From positions 372,001 to 436,000 of the forward strand of contig NZ_FOCM01000003.1 in the NCBI RefSeq assembly GCF_900110115.1: a stretch of DNA of 64,000 nucleotides. The letters are read 5' to 3'. Below are positions 44,621 through 52,894 of this stretch, in pieces. The DNA is from Palleronia pelagia (GTDB lineage Bacteria > Pseudomonadota > Alphaproteobacteria > Rhodobacterales > Rhodobacteraceae). Under the pieces are notes generated by a model that was not told the origin of the DNA, did no database searches, and saw only the letters and a program-made list of their open reading frames with translations. A program made the translations under genes and the position numbers. Position 1 is the first letter of the stretch. Each line of letters begins with the position of its first letter.

Positions 44621-45562
44621 ATGACCGCCAAGACGCTTGCCATCGGCAACTACAACGACACCGACGCCGCCGCGCTGGAGCATGACCTGGACGCCAAGCG
44701 TGTCTCCAGCCTGGACGAGGCCCTGGCGCTGGACGACGCCGCGCGCGAGGCCGTGACCGCCATCGCCTACATGGGCCACGCGGCGTTCGGCGGCGACGCC
44801 ATGGACGCGTTTCCGAACCTTGGCCTGATCGCGAATTTCGGCGTGGGCTACGACGCCATCGACGTGGACGCGGCGAGCGCCCGGGACATCGCGCTGACCA
44901 ACACGCCGGACGTGCTGAACGACGACGTGGCCGACCTGGCCGTGGCCATGCTGCTGATGCAGGGGCGGCGGATGCGGCAGGGCGACGAGCTGGTCCGCTC
45001 GGGCCGCTGGGCCGACGGCGAAAGCTTTCCGCTGAACCGCAAGATGAGCGGCGCGAAGGTGGGTATCCTCGGGCTGGGCCGGATCGGGCACGACATCGCC
45101 AACCGATTGGCCGCGTTCAAGATGGACCTGCATTACTGGTCGCGCTCGGAAAAGGACACGCCCGGCTGGACCTACCACGCCGATCCCATGGATCTGGCCC
45201 GCGCGGTGGACGTGCTGGTCATCGCGCTGGTGGGCGGCCCCGAGACCGAGAACATGGTGAATGCCGCCATGCTGGACGCGCTGGGCAAGGACGGCGTGGT
45301 CATCAACATCTCGCGCGGGACGACCGTGGACGAGGGCGCGCTGCTGGACGCGCTTGAGGCCGGACGCATCGCCGGGGCCGGGCTGGACGTGTTCGTGGGC
45401 GAGCCGAAGGTCGATCCGCGCTTCTACAAGCTGGACCAGGTGGTCCTGCAGCCGCACCAGGGGTCCGGCACCGTCGAGACACGGGCCGCCATGGGTCAGC
45501 TGCAGCGTGACAACGTGGCCGCCTTCCACGAGGGCAAGCCGCTGCTGACCCGCGTGAACTAG
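44621..45562 (+). CDS. D-2-hydroxyacid dehydrogenase (GhrB/GRHPR type)
   Basis: A 313-residue NAD(P)-dependent dehydrogenase that probably reduces glyoxylate, hydroxypyruvate or a related 2-oxo acid. The Rossmann motif is VGILGLGRIGHDIANRL (around residues 147-163). Catalytic residues are the Arg of VINISRGTTVDEG, the Glu of FVGEPKVD and the His of VLQPHQGSGT. AGGAGG at 44610 gives a strong ribosome site. The operator palindrome upstream suggests control by the GntR regulator at 52895, linking it to the catabolic region although its neighbours to the left are housekeeping. Confidence 0.88.
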   Translation: MTAKTLAIGNYNDTDAAALEHDLDAKRVSSLDEALALDDAAREAVTAIAYMGHAAFGGDAMDAFPNLGLIANFGVGYDAIDVDAASARDIALTNTPDVLNDDVADLAVAMLLMQGRRMRQGDELVRSGRWADGESFPLNRKMSGAKVGILGLGRIGHDIANRLAAFKMDLHYWSRSEKDTPGWTYHADPMDLARAVDVLVIALVGGPETENMVNAAMLDALGKDGVVINISRGTTVDEGALLDALEAGRIAGAGLDVFVGEPKVDPRFYKLDQVVLQPHQGSGTVETRAAMGQLQRDNVAAFHEGKPLLTRVN

Positions 45563-46497
45563 CGCGTGGCGGGCGAGGGCGGCGGGGGGCCTCGCCGTTC
45601 CCGTTCACGGTGCCAGATATAGACGCCGGCCGCGATGATGATCAGGCCGCCCAGCAGCGTCCAGACGGTGGGCCAGGTGCCGAACACCAGGATCGAGGCG
45701 ATGGCCGCCAGCACGATCTGGATGTAGATCATCGGCGCGAGGATCGACGCGTCCGCCAGCCGGTGCGCGTAGGTCGCGAAGATGTGGCTGGTGCCGCCGA
45801 AGATCCCGACGAGGCACAGCACCACGTAGCCGCCGACGCTGTCGGGCCACACCCAGACCGACCAGGCGAAGGGCAGCAGGACCAGCGTGGCGAGCCCCGA
45901 GGCCCAGACCTGCGAGGTCGCGTTGCTTTCGATCCCGGCCAGCATCCGCGTCATGATGAAGTAGAGCGAGGCCAGCGTCATCGCGAGCAGGTTCAGCAGC
46001 ATCGCCGGGTGGAACTCGGCCCCCCAGGGCTGCATCACGACCAGCACGCCCAGGAAGCCCACGCAGACGGCCACCAGCCTGTGGATGCCCACCCGTTCGC
46101 CCAGGATCGGGATGGCGAGCAGCGTCACCGCGATGGGGCCCGAGAACATGATCGTCGTCGTCACCGTCAGCGGCAGGTATTGCAGCGCGGTGAAGTTGCA
46201 CACGGTGCTGCCCATCAGGAACAGCGACCGCAGCGCCTGCCGTTTCGGCGCGTTGGACCGGATCGCGTCGCCCCCCTCGCGCGGGAGGAACATCACCAGC
46301 GCCTGCAGGAAATGCACCGCGTAACGCGCGAACACGACCTGGATCGCCGGTAGTCCCGCCAGCACCAGCCACTTGGCCGAGGTATCGATGCAGGTGAAGC
46401 CCAGCACGGCCAGGGCCATCATCCCGATGCCCAGGCCCAGCCGGTCTTCTCGGGCCGCCACCTCGTGATGAAGTGGCGGCTGATGAACGCTTGGCAT
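45559..46497 (-). CDS. EamA/DMT-family transporter
   Basis: A 312-residue membrane protein with ten predicted helices in two EamA repeats (first GLGIGMMALAVLGFTCIDTS, second from HPAMLLNLLAMTLASLYFIM). The cytosolic loop after the first half is PREGGDAIRSNAPKRQALRS. It is the last gene of the leftward TRAP operon and its start overlaps the stop of the SDR gene. It may export or take up an intermediate of the pathway; the substrate is unknown. It converges on the 2-hydroxyacid dehydrogenase with a 4-base overlap. Confidence 0.87.
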   Translation of the reverse strand: MPSVHQPPLHHEVAAREDRLGLGIGMMALAVLGFTCIDTSAKWLVLAGLPAIQVVFARYAVHFLQALVMFLPREGGDAIRSNAPKRQALRSLFLMGSTVCNFTALQYLPLTVTTTIMFSGPIAVTLLAIPILGERVGIHRLVAVCVGFLGVLVVMQPWGAEFHPAMLLNLLAMTLASLYFIMTRMLAGIESNATSQVWASGLATLVLLPFAWSVWVWPDSVGGYVVLCLVGIFGGTSHIFATYAHRLADASILAPMIYIQIVLAAIASILVFGTWPTVWTLLGGLIIIAAGVYIWHRERERRGPPPPSPATR

Positions 46498-47222
46498 CAG
46501 CCCACCGACCACCCGCCGTCGATGACATGGGCGTGCCCGGTGGTGAAGGCGCTCTCGTCCGAGCCCAGGTAGATCGCCAGCTTGGCGATTTCCTCGGGCG
46601 TGCCGACGCGGCCCATGGGCTGGCGGGCGATGAACTGCTTCTTCGCGGCCTCGTAGTCGCCGCTGTCCTCCCACCGCTGGTGCAGCGACGGGCTGTCCAC
46701 GGTGCCGGGGCAGATGCAGTTGCAGCGCACGCCGGTGGTCACGTAGTCCAGCGCGACCGACTTGGTCATGGCGATGACCGCCGCCTTGGTCGCCGCATAG
46801 ACGAAGCGGTTCGGCGCCGCGATGATCGAGCTGGCCACGGACGAGACGTTGATGATCGAGCCGCCGCCGCGTTCCACCATGCCCGGCAGCGCGGCCTGCA
46901 TCCCGTGGAACTGCGTGCGGCAGTTCAGGTCGAACGCGAAGCCCCACTGTTCGTCCGTGCAGTCGGCGATGGTGCCGTTATGCACGAAGCCTGCGCAGTT
47001 CACCAGAATGTCGGGCTTGGCGACGGTGATCGCCTTTTGCAGCGCGTCCTTGTCGGTGGCGTCCAGCGCGAAGCTTTCGGCTGCCTTGATGTCCGACAGC
47101 AGGTCCCCCTTCAGGTCGGTGGCCACCACGTGCGCACCCTCGGCGGTCATCGCCTCGGCCACGGCGCGGCCGATGCCTTGCCCGGCCGCCGTGATGAAGG
47201 CGCGTTTTCCGTTCAGTCTCAT
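46497..47222 (-). CDS. SDR-family sugar-acid dehydrogenase
   Basis: A 241-residue classical short-chain dehydrogenase. The cofactor motif is TAAGQGIGRAVAEAM, with Asp in VVATDLKGD favouring NAD. LVNCAGFVHNG, the catalytic Ser (INVSSVASS) and YxxxK (FVYAATKAAVIAM) are all present. The C-terminus has CICPGTVDSPSLHQRWEDSG, a segment I associate with 2-keto-3-deoxy-L-fuconate dehydrogenases and related enzymes. It abuts the beta-hydroxyacid dehydrogenase gene (1-base gap) and the EamA gene. With the FAH-family hydrolase at 53615 it could form an oxidise-then-hydrolyse pair; that is inference. Confidence 0.88.
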   Translation of the reverse strand: MRLNGKRAFITAAGQGIGRAVAEAMTAEGAHVVATDLKGDLLSDIKAAESFALDATDKDALQKAITVAKPDILVNCAGFVHNGTIADCTDEQWGFAFDLNCRTQFHGMQAALPGMVERGGGSIINVSSVASSIIAAPNRFVYAATKAAVIAMTKSVALDYVTTGVRCNCICPGTVDSPSLHQRWEDSGDYEAAKKQFIARQPMGRVGTPEEIAKLAIYLGSDESAFTTGHAHVIDGGWSVG

Positions 47223-47223
47223 G

Positions 47224-48111
47224 TTACTTGCTTTCCAGGTTCTTGGTCATCCAGTCCACCATCTCGGGGACGTTCAAATCGCCCGAGCCGCCATCGCGCG
47301 CCGCCCGAAGGGTGGCATCGGCGCAGCCGGCCATGCGGCTGTCGACGCCGAAGTTCTCGGCCATCTGCTTGTAGTAGCCCACGTCCTTGGCCGCGTTCGC
47401 GACCGAGAAGGCCAGGTCGATCTGCCCGTCGGTGGCATAGTTCTTGATGAAGTCCATCATGCCCGAGTGGTTCGGCCCCGCGGCCATCACGTCGTAGACC
47501 ATCTGGCGCGGCACGCCGACCTTGTCCGAAACGGCGAAAACCTCGGACATGGCCATGGCGGTGGTCATGGCGAAGAAGTTGTTCATCAGCTTGATCTTGT
47601 GGCCGTTGCCCAGGTCGCCCAGGTGGAAGACGTTCTCGCCCAGGTCGTCGAGCACCGGCTTCACCTTGTCGTACGCGTCCTTGTCGCCCGCGCACATGAT
47701 GTTCAGCTTACCGTCCACCGCGTGGGCGGGCGTGCGGCCCAGCGGCGCGTCCAGGTAGGCGGCGCCCTTCTCGGCCAGGTCGGCGCCGATCTTGGTGGTC
47801 GAGCTCGGCAGCGAGGTGCCGAAGTCGATGACCGTCTGCCCGGATTTCGTTCCGGCCAAGACGCCGTCGTCGCCGTAGATGCGCGATTCGACATGGTCAG
47901 ACGTGCCCATGCACAGCATCACGATGTCCGAGCCTTCGGCCAGTTCGCGGGCCGACGCGGCCTCGGTCGCGCCGCGCGAAATGGCTTCCTCGATCCCGCT
48001 GCGGTCGCGGTTGCCCAGTGCGATGACGGGATAGCCGGCCTTCTGCAGGCATTCGACCATGGCGCGGCCCATCAGCCCCAGCCCGATGAATCCGATAGTT
48101 GGCTTGCTCAT
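47224..48111 (-). CDS. Beta-hydroxyacid dehydrogenase family (HIBADH/GarR-like)
   Basis: A 295-residue NAD(P)-dependent dehydrogenase. The N-terminal Rossmann motif is GFIGLGLMGRAMVECL. IDFGTSLPSSTTK replaces the usual D-x-S/T-T-x2-P signature. The substrate loop is DAPLGRTPAHAVDGKL, and the catalytic lysine lies in GNGHKIKLMNNFFAM. Family members act on 3-hydroxyisobutyrate, tartronate semialdehyde or threonate. It differs clearly from the LtnD at 61887, so it probably acts on another substrate. It is part of the TRAP operon, between the oxygenase and the SDR. Confidence 0.9.
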   Translation of the reverse strand: MSKPTIGFIGLGLMGRAMVECLQKAGYPVIALGNRDRSGIEEAISRGATEAASARELAEGSDIVMLCMGTSDHVESRIYGDDGVLAGTKSGQTVIDFGTSLPSSTTKIGADLAEKGAAYLDAPLGRTPAHAVDGKLNIMCAGDKDAYDKVKPVLDDLGENVFHLGDLGNGHKIKLMNNFFAMTTAMAMSEVFAVSDKVGVPRQMVYDVMAAGPNHSGMMDFIKNYATDGQIDLAFSVANAAKDVGYYKQMAENFGVDSRMAGCADATLRAARDGGSGDLNVPEMVDWMTKNLESK

Positions 48112-48132
48112 GCTTTCTTCCTTTCGTGATCG

Positions 48133-49083
48133 TCAGGCGCAGGCCGGGCTGTCGCCCGTCCAGCGATGAATCGGGATGTGCGGTTGCGGCGCGAGCCGGG
48201 CGCGCGTGTCCAGCCACATCTGCCGCCACGTGGACCAATCCCCCAGGACCGCGTTCGGGTCCCTGGCCGAGCGGGCGACGAATTCGGGGAAATGCGACCG
48301 CCCCGTGGGCTGGCCGGTGACGTTGTAGCGGATGTCGAAGCTCCACCGGAACCGGTCCGAGCGGTTGTCGAGCGATGCGTGCGGCGTCAGCGGGTGGAAG
48401 ATCACCGCGCCGCCGGCCTTCACCGGCAGGGGGATCGCCCTGGATTCGTCCAGGAAGCCGTCCGCGATGGCGGTCTGGCGCTTGGGGCAGTGCGGGTACA
48501 TCTGCGGCCGGCCCGGCACGACCTGCAGGCAGCCGTTCTCGACGGTAGCATCTTCGACCGCGATCCAGACGGTGACCATCCGCGTGTCGTCGCCGTCCTC
48601 GTGCGCGACGGCGCGGTCCTGGTGCCAGTCGGTCTGCATCAGGTGGGCGCGCGTCTCGGTCTCGCGGATATTCGGCGCGGGCGGCTTCAGGCGGACGTGC
48701 TGGATCGGGTTCGACGTGATCTCGGGGCCGATCAGGTCCTCGACCAGGTCCAGAAGCCGCGGGTCGGTCACCATGTCGAAGACCGCCGGACCGTTATGGA
48801 AGGGCGTGTCGGCGTGGATCTTGTCGCCGGGCAGCGAGATGTCCATCGGCTGAAACCAGTCGCAGCCGGCGTGGTACGAGGTCAGCAGCTTCTGCCAGAA
48901 ATCGGCGCCGTTGGCGGGCGGCACCAGCCCCTGCGCGTGCCAGTCATCGTAAAGACGGTCGAGCAGGTCGACATATTCGCGGCGCACGGCCTCGAGGGCG
49001 GCCGGCGACACCGCGTTCTCGACGACCAGGTAGCCGTCGGATTCGAATTTCGCGATCTGGGTGTCCGTGAGGTGGAGGGGCAT
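48133..49083 (-). CDS. Phytanoyl-CoA-dioxygenase-family Fe(II)/2-oxoglutarate oxygenase
   Basis: A 316-residue PhyH-fold enzyme. The iron ligands are visible as HxD in MQTDWHQDRAVAHEDG and the distal His in VIFHPLTPHASLDNRS, with the 2-oxoglutarate Arg likely in DRFRWSFDIRYN. The N-terminus LTDTQIAKFESDGYLVVENA is typical. Such enzymes hydroxylate an unactivated carbon. Inside a TRAP and dehydrogenase operon it probably performs the first oxidation of the imported compound, but the substrate is unknown. The start is set by the family N-terminus. It lies 70 bases downstream of dctM. Confidence 0.87.
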   Translation of the reverse strand: MPLHLTDTQIAKFESDGYLVVENAVSPAALEAVRREYVDLLDRLYDDWHAQGLVPPANGADFWQKLLTSYHAGCDWFQPMDISLPGDKIHADTPFHNGPAVFDMVTDPRLLDLVEDLIGPEITSNPIQHVRLKPPAPNIRETETRAHLMQTDWHQDRAVAHEDGDDTRMVTVWIAVEDATVENGCLQVVPGRPQMYPHCPKRQTAIADGFLDESRAIPLPVKAGGAVIFHPLTPHASLDNRSDRFRWSFDIRYNVTGQPTGRSHFPEFVARSARDPNAVLGDWSTWRQMWLDTRARLAPQPHIPIHRWTGDSPACA

Positions 49084-49153
49084 GGCCTCGCTCCTTGAAA
49101 TGCAGAAATGGAAGCGTGCGCCGCCCCGGGGACCGGGACGGCGCGCGGTCACG

Positions 49154-50749
49154 TCAGAGGAATAGCGTGACGATGGGCGGATACATCAACAGGACCGACA
49201 GCGCGCAGAGTTGCAGCGCGATGAAGGGCAGGAACCCCTTGAAGATGTCGGTCAGCTCGATCCCCGGAGGCGCCACCGATTTCAGGTAGAACGCGGCCGG
49301 CCCGAAGGGCGGCGACAGGAAACTGACCTGCATGTTCATACAGAAAACCACGCCGAACCAGATCGGGATGTAGCGCGCGTCGATGCTCGCGAAGAAGCCG
49401 ATCTCTTCGGCGGGCAGTTTCGTCACGATGGGCAGGAACACCGGCATGATCAGCAGCACGATCCCGATCCAGTCCATGAACATCCCCATGATGAGGAAGA
49501 TGAACATCATGATCAGGATGATCCCCATGGTGGGCAGGTCCGCCCCGGTGATCAGGTTCGCCACGTAGGTCGGTCCGCCGGCCAGCGTGTAGGCGGCCGC
49601 CAGAGCCGCGGCGCCGATGGTGACCCAGATGATCGTGCCCGTGGACTTCAGCGTGCGCATCAGGCTGTCCCACACGATGATGAACGTCATCTCGCGCCGG
49701 AAGAGGCCGATCACGAAGACGGCGATCACGCCCATGCCCGCGGCCTCGGTGATGCCGGTGATGCCGCCGTAGATGCTGCCCAGAACCACGCCGATGACGA
49801 CGATGGGCGCGACAAGGCCCTTGCCCATGTTCCACCCGCGCAATGTGCGTTCGCGGCCCACCACGAAGAAGATGGTGGCCAGCGCGATCGCGAAGGCGCC
49901 GATCAGGTAGGGAAAGTCGCTGACCATGCCCAGCAGGATCGGATCCTCGCCCTCGCGCGGGACGTTCGCCCCGGTGAGCGTGAAGAACAGCGCCCGGATG
50001 ATCAGCACGCCCACGACCCAGCACGCCATCCGCGCGAGGAAGCCCAGGAACATCAGGGCCTTTTCGCTGCCCTCGGGGGCGTCGGGCTCGGGCTCGGGCA
50101 AGGGCGCCATCGACGGGCTTATGCGGGTGCGCACAACGATGTAGATGATGAAGAACGACGCCAGCATGAAGCCCGGCAGGAAGGAGGCGGTGAACAGCGC
50201 CTTGATCGAGGTTTCCGTCACCAGCCCGTAGAAGATCAGAACGATCGAGGGCGGGATCATGGTGCCGAGGCTCCCGCTCGCGCAGATGGTGCCGATGGCG
50301 AGGTTCTGGTTGTAGCCCAGCCGCAGCATCTGCGGCAGCGCGATCAGGCCCAGCAGCACGACCTCTCCGCCGATGATGCCCGACATGGCGGCCATGATGA
50401 CGGCCATGATCGAGGTCACGATGGCGATGCCGCCCCGGGTCCGCGCCAGCCACACGTTCAGGGACGAATACATGTCGCGCGCGATGCCGCATCGCTCCAG
50501 GAGGGCCGCCATGAAGATGAAGAGCGGGATCGAGATGAGGACGTAGTTCGTCATCTGCCGGTACACGGCCTGCGCCAGCACCGACAGGGGCCCGCGGCCG
50601 AAGGTGTTGAACAGCAGGTCCACGTCGAACTTGAGGATCAGCGTGACCACCGCCAGGAAGGCCGAGGCGAAGCCCAGGGGCATCCCGATGGCCAGCAGCG
50701 CGAACATGGCCAGCAGGATGATCAGGCTGAGGGTTCCGATATCTACCAT
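49154..50749 (-). CDS. TRAP transporter large permease (DctM)
   Basis: A 531-residue inner-membrane protein. The N-terminal IGMPLGFASAFLAVVTLILK, the conserved GIIGGEVVLLGLIALPQMLR and IPPSIVLIFYG loops and the C-terminal MFMDWIGIVLLIMPVFLPIV are all TRAP DctM features. It is about 100 residues longer than the common DctM (about 430) because of a central insert near 215-300 (PEPEPDAPEGSEKALMFLGF), as in the TakP-type (mannitol/chloroaromatic-annotated) class. It works with DctQ and DctP for Na+-driven carboxylate uptake. Confidence 0.93.
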   Translation of the reverse strand: MVDIGTLSLIILLAMFALLAIGMPLGFASAFLAVVTLILKFDVDLLFNTFGRGPLSVLAQAVYRQMTNYVLISIPLFIFMAALLERCGIARDMYSSLNVWLARTRGGIAIVTSIMAVIMAAMSGIIGGEVVLLGLIALPQMLRLGYNQNLAIGTICASGSLGTMIPPSIVLIFYGLVTETSIKALFTASFLPGFMLASFFIIYIVVRTRISPSMAPLPEPEPDAPEGSEKALMFLGFLARMACWVVGVLIIRALFFTLTGANVPREGEDPILLGMVSDFPYLIGAFAIALATIFFVVGRERTLRGWNMGKGLVAPIVVIGVVLGSIYGGITGITEAAGMGVIAVFVIGLFRREMTFIIVWDSLMRTLKSTGTIIWVTIGAAALAAAYTLAGGPTYVANLITGADLPTMGIILIMMFIFLIMGMFMDWIGIVLLIMPVFLPIVTKLPAEEIGFFASIDARYIPIWFGVVFCMNMQVSFLSPPFGPAAFYLKSVAPPGIELTDIFKGFLPFIALQLCALSVLLMYPPIVTLFL

Positions 50750-50756
50750 TTTGGAC

Positions 50757-51560
50757 TCAATCGTTCAGGGTGCTGCGGATGTTCTCGATCTCGGTCTCGT
50801 CCACCGCATCGGGATTGGCGTAGGCGTCTTCCTTCGACCAGTCGGCGATCAGGTTCGACACGGCCTGCAGGGCCACCAGAACCATCGACAGCAGGAGAAA
50901 GGGCTTGATGATGCCGGGAATGGGCGGATCCCAGGCGGTGCCGAAGGTCTCCATCCGCATGAAACGGGTCTCGGCGTCGTTGTAGCCGCCCCAGACCAGC
51001 GCGAAGACGAAGAAGCAGATCAGCAGGACCGACATGCTGTCGGACAGCTTGCGCATCCACCGCGGCATCCGGTCGTAGATCACGGGGATGCGGATGTGAC
51101 AGCGCTGCTGCATGGCGTACTGACCCGACAGCAGGAACACGAAGGCCGCGATCCAGAGCGACAGCTCGTTCGCCCAGAGCGTCGGCGCCGAGAAGACGTA
51201 GCGCGACACCACCTCGTAGAACATCACCACGACGATCAGCGCGATCGAGATCATGGCGGCGCGGGACAGGATCAGCGACACGATGTCGAAGATGCCGTCG
51301 CTGGGCGGTTCGATGTCGCCCTTGAAATCGGACAGGTAGACCGACGCGAACAGGATCGCCCCGAAGATGCAGCCCAGCATCAGCTGGACCATCGGGCGTT
51401 CGGCCGGGCGGATCATCTCGTACATCGCGATGGCATCTGGATCGAGGATGCGCATGGCGACGAAGTAGACATAGAGCAGCAGCGACACGGCGATGAACGC
51501 GATCATGATGAGTTTGACCGGCCTGCGCAGGCTGCCGAGCCAGACGGATTTGCCTTCCAT
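50757..51560 (-). CDS. TRAP transporter small permease (DctQ), long form
   Basis: A 267-residue membrane protein, longer than the usual DctQ (about 160-200). Two extra N-terminal helices (IMIAFIAVSLLLYVYFVAMR and MVQLMLGCIFGAILFASVYL) precede the DctQ domain, seen as FYEVVSRYVFSAPTLWANEL and GQYAMQQRCHIRIPVIYDRM. Long DctQ with long DctM is the pattern of TakP-type TRAP systems. It lies between the terminator at 51591 and dctM, from which it is separated by seven bases. Confidence 0.9.
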   Translation of the reverse strand: MEGKSVWLGSLRRPVKLIMIAFIAVSLLLYVYFVAMRILDPDAIAMYEMIRPAERPMVQLMLGCIFGAILFASVYLSDFKGDIEPPSDGIFDIVSLILSRAAMISIALIVVVMFYEVVSRYVFSAPTLWANELSLWIAAFVFLLSGQYAMQQRCHIRIPVIYDRMPRWMRKLSDSMSVLLICFFVFALVWGGYNDAETRFMRMETFGTAWDPPIPGIIKPFLLLSMVLVALQAVSNLIADWSKEDAYANPDAVDETEIENIRSTLND

Positions 51561-51590
51561 GGGGGCCCCCAGTCGGATCGTAGGTTAAAA

Positions 51591-51622
51591 AAGGCGGGCC
51601 CCTTGCGCGAAGGGGCCCGCCG
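51591..51622 (-). terminator. Terminator/attenuator between dctP and dctQ
   Basis: A perfect 12-bp stem (GGCGGGCCCCTT with AAGGGGCCCGCC, loop GCGCG) followed on the minus strand by TTTTTTAACC. It sits in the 89-base gap after dctP and would stop most transcripts, giving more binding protein than permease. Confidence 0.9.
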
Positions 51623-51649
51623 CGGACCTTTGCGGCCTTCGGCCGGGCC

Positions 51650-52669
51650 TTATTCGCCCGAGATCAGGCCGAGGTCGGACAGGTAGGACTTGTGGCTTTC
51701 CAGAAGCGCGGCGGCCTCGGGCGAGCGGGTGCCCCAGTCGTCCCACGCAACCTGTGCGGCGCGGCGGAACTCGGCACGGTCTTCGGCCGACCAGTCATGC
51801 AGCGTGACGCCCTTTTCCTGCAGATCGGCGGCCGCTTCGGCGTTGGCCTTCTCGTTCGCCAGGGCGACCTGGAAGGACAGCTTCTGCCACGCGGTGTCGA
51901 TGATGCGGCGGTGCTGTTCGCTCAGACCTTCCCAGACGGCCTGGTTGCAGGCGAGGTGGTCCGACGGCATCGAGTGGAAGCCGGGATAGGTCGCGTGGCT
52001 GACGATGTCGTAGAGACCGAGGCCCACGTTGTTGGCCAGGCCCGACGCGTCGGCGCCGTCGATGATGCCGGTTTCCAGCGCGGTGAAGATCTCGGTGAAG
52101 TCCATCACGATGGGCGAGGCGCCCAGTTCTTCGAAGATCTCGGTTTCCATGCCCGGGGGCGACCGGAACTTCCAGCCTTCCAGGTCCGCGAAGCCGGCGA
52201 TCGGCGTCGACGAGGACAGCGATTCCTGGCCGTAGATCGACCAGCCGATCAGCTGCATGCCCTGCGCGTTGTAAAGCTCCTGCGCGGCTTCGTAGCCGTC
52301 ACCGTAATACAGCCAGCTGTACTGCTGCCACGGGGTGTCGTAGCCGCCCATGATGTCGCCGACGAACTGGAACGCCGGGTTCTTGCCGGTCTGGTAGGCG
52401 CCGCCGGTGGCGTCGCAGTCCAGGATGCCGTTGATCGCCGCGTCGAAGGTTTCGACGGTGGCGACGACCGAGGACGAGTAGAACATCTCGATGGAGATGT
52501 CGCCGCCCGACATGGTTTCGACGTCGTCGATCCACTGGGCCAGAAGCTGGCCGGTGGGGTGTTCGGTCGCGTAGTGGGTCTGGATCCGCAGGGTCACTTC
52601 CTGCGCCATGGCCTGGCTGGCAAGCAGAGCGCCAGCGGCAGCCGTGACCATCAAGGTCTTGGTCTTCAT
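51650..52669 (-). CDS. TRAP transporter substrate-binding protein (DctP, TakP-like)
   Basis: A 339-residue periplasmic protein. The signal peptide MKTKTLMVTAAAGALLASQA is cleaved after AMA. The carboxylate-binding Arg is in GWKFRSPPGMETEIFEELGA. TVETFDAAINGILDCDATGG, YQTGKNPAFQF and GADASGLANNVGLGLYDIVS resemble TakP, which binds 2-oxo acids. The ligand is therefore probably a carboxylate, fitting an acid-sugar region. A good site (GGAGGG) precedes the ATG. Two GntR palindromes lie 74-141 bases upstream. Confidence 0.93.
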   Translation of the reverse strand: MKTKTLMVTAAAGALLASQAMAQEVTLRIQTHYATEHPTGQLLAQWIDDVETMSGGDISIEMFYSSSVVATVETFDAAINGILDCDATGGAYQTGKNPAFQFVGDIMGGYDTPWQQYSWLYYGDGYEAAQELYNAQGMQLIGWSIYGQESLSSSTPIAGFADLEGWKFRSPPGMETEIFEELGASPIVMDFTEIFTALETGIIDGADASGLANNVGLGLYDIVSHATYPGFHSMPSDHLACNQAVWEGLSEQHRRIIDTAWQKLSFQVALANEKANAEAAADLQEKGVTLHDWSAEDRAEFRRAAQVAWDDWGTRSPEAAALLESHKSYLSDLGLISGE

Positions 52670-52742
52670 TGATTTTCCCTCCCGAGCGGCTGTTGCGCCG
52701 CCTTTTTAGTATGAAACGTGGCTGACGCCGCGTCGCACGAAG

Positions 52743-52754
52743 ATGGTATACCAT
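52743..52754. promoter_or_regulatory. GntR-type operator, site A
   Basis: ATGGTATACCAT, a perfect 12-bp palindrome in the dctP-gntR divergent spacer, 74 bases before dctP. It shares the TGGTATACCA core with sites at 52797 and 44560. Confidence 0.8.
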
Positions 52755-52796
52755 CGCTGGAAACGCTAGCGAATGGTCTGTCGACAATCAATGGTT

Positions 52797-52810
52797 TTTG
52801 GTATACCAAA
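52797..52810. promoter_or_regulatory. GntR-type operator, site B
   Basis: TTTGGTATACCAAA, a perfect 14-bp palindrome 85 bases before the gntR ATG. Its centre is 55 bp from that of site A, close to five helical turns, so two dimers could sit on one face of the DNA. Confidence 0.8.
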
Positions 52811-52894
52811 TCTCGAAACCGTTATCGCTCCTTGTTCCGATGCGCGACAGCCCCTGTCGCCGCGTTGCGCAGCGGGGGCTTAGCAGGAAGCCGA

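Noticed and set aside
49211-50908. 565-codon plus-strand frame opposite the TRAP permease genes
   Set aside because: Composition is almost entirely His/Asp/Gln/Arg and mirrors the membrane-helix codons of dctM; not a gene.
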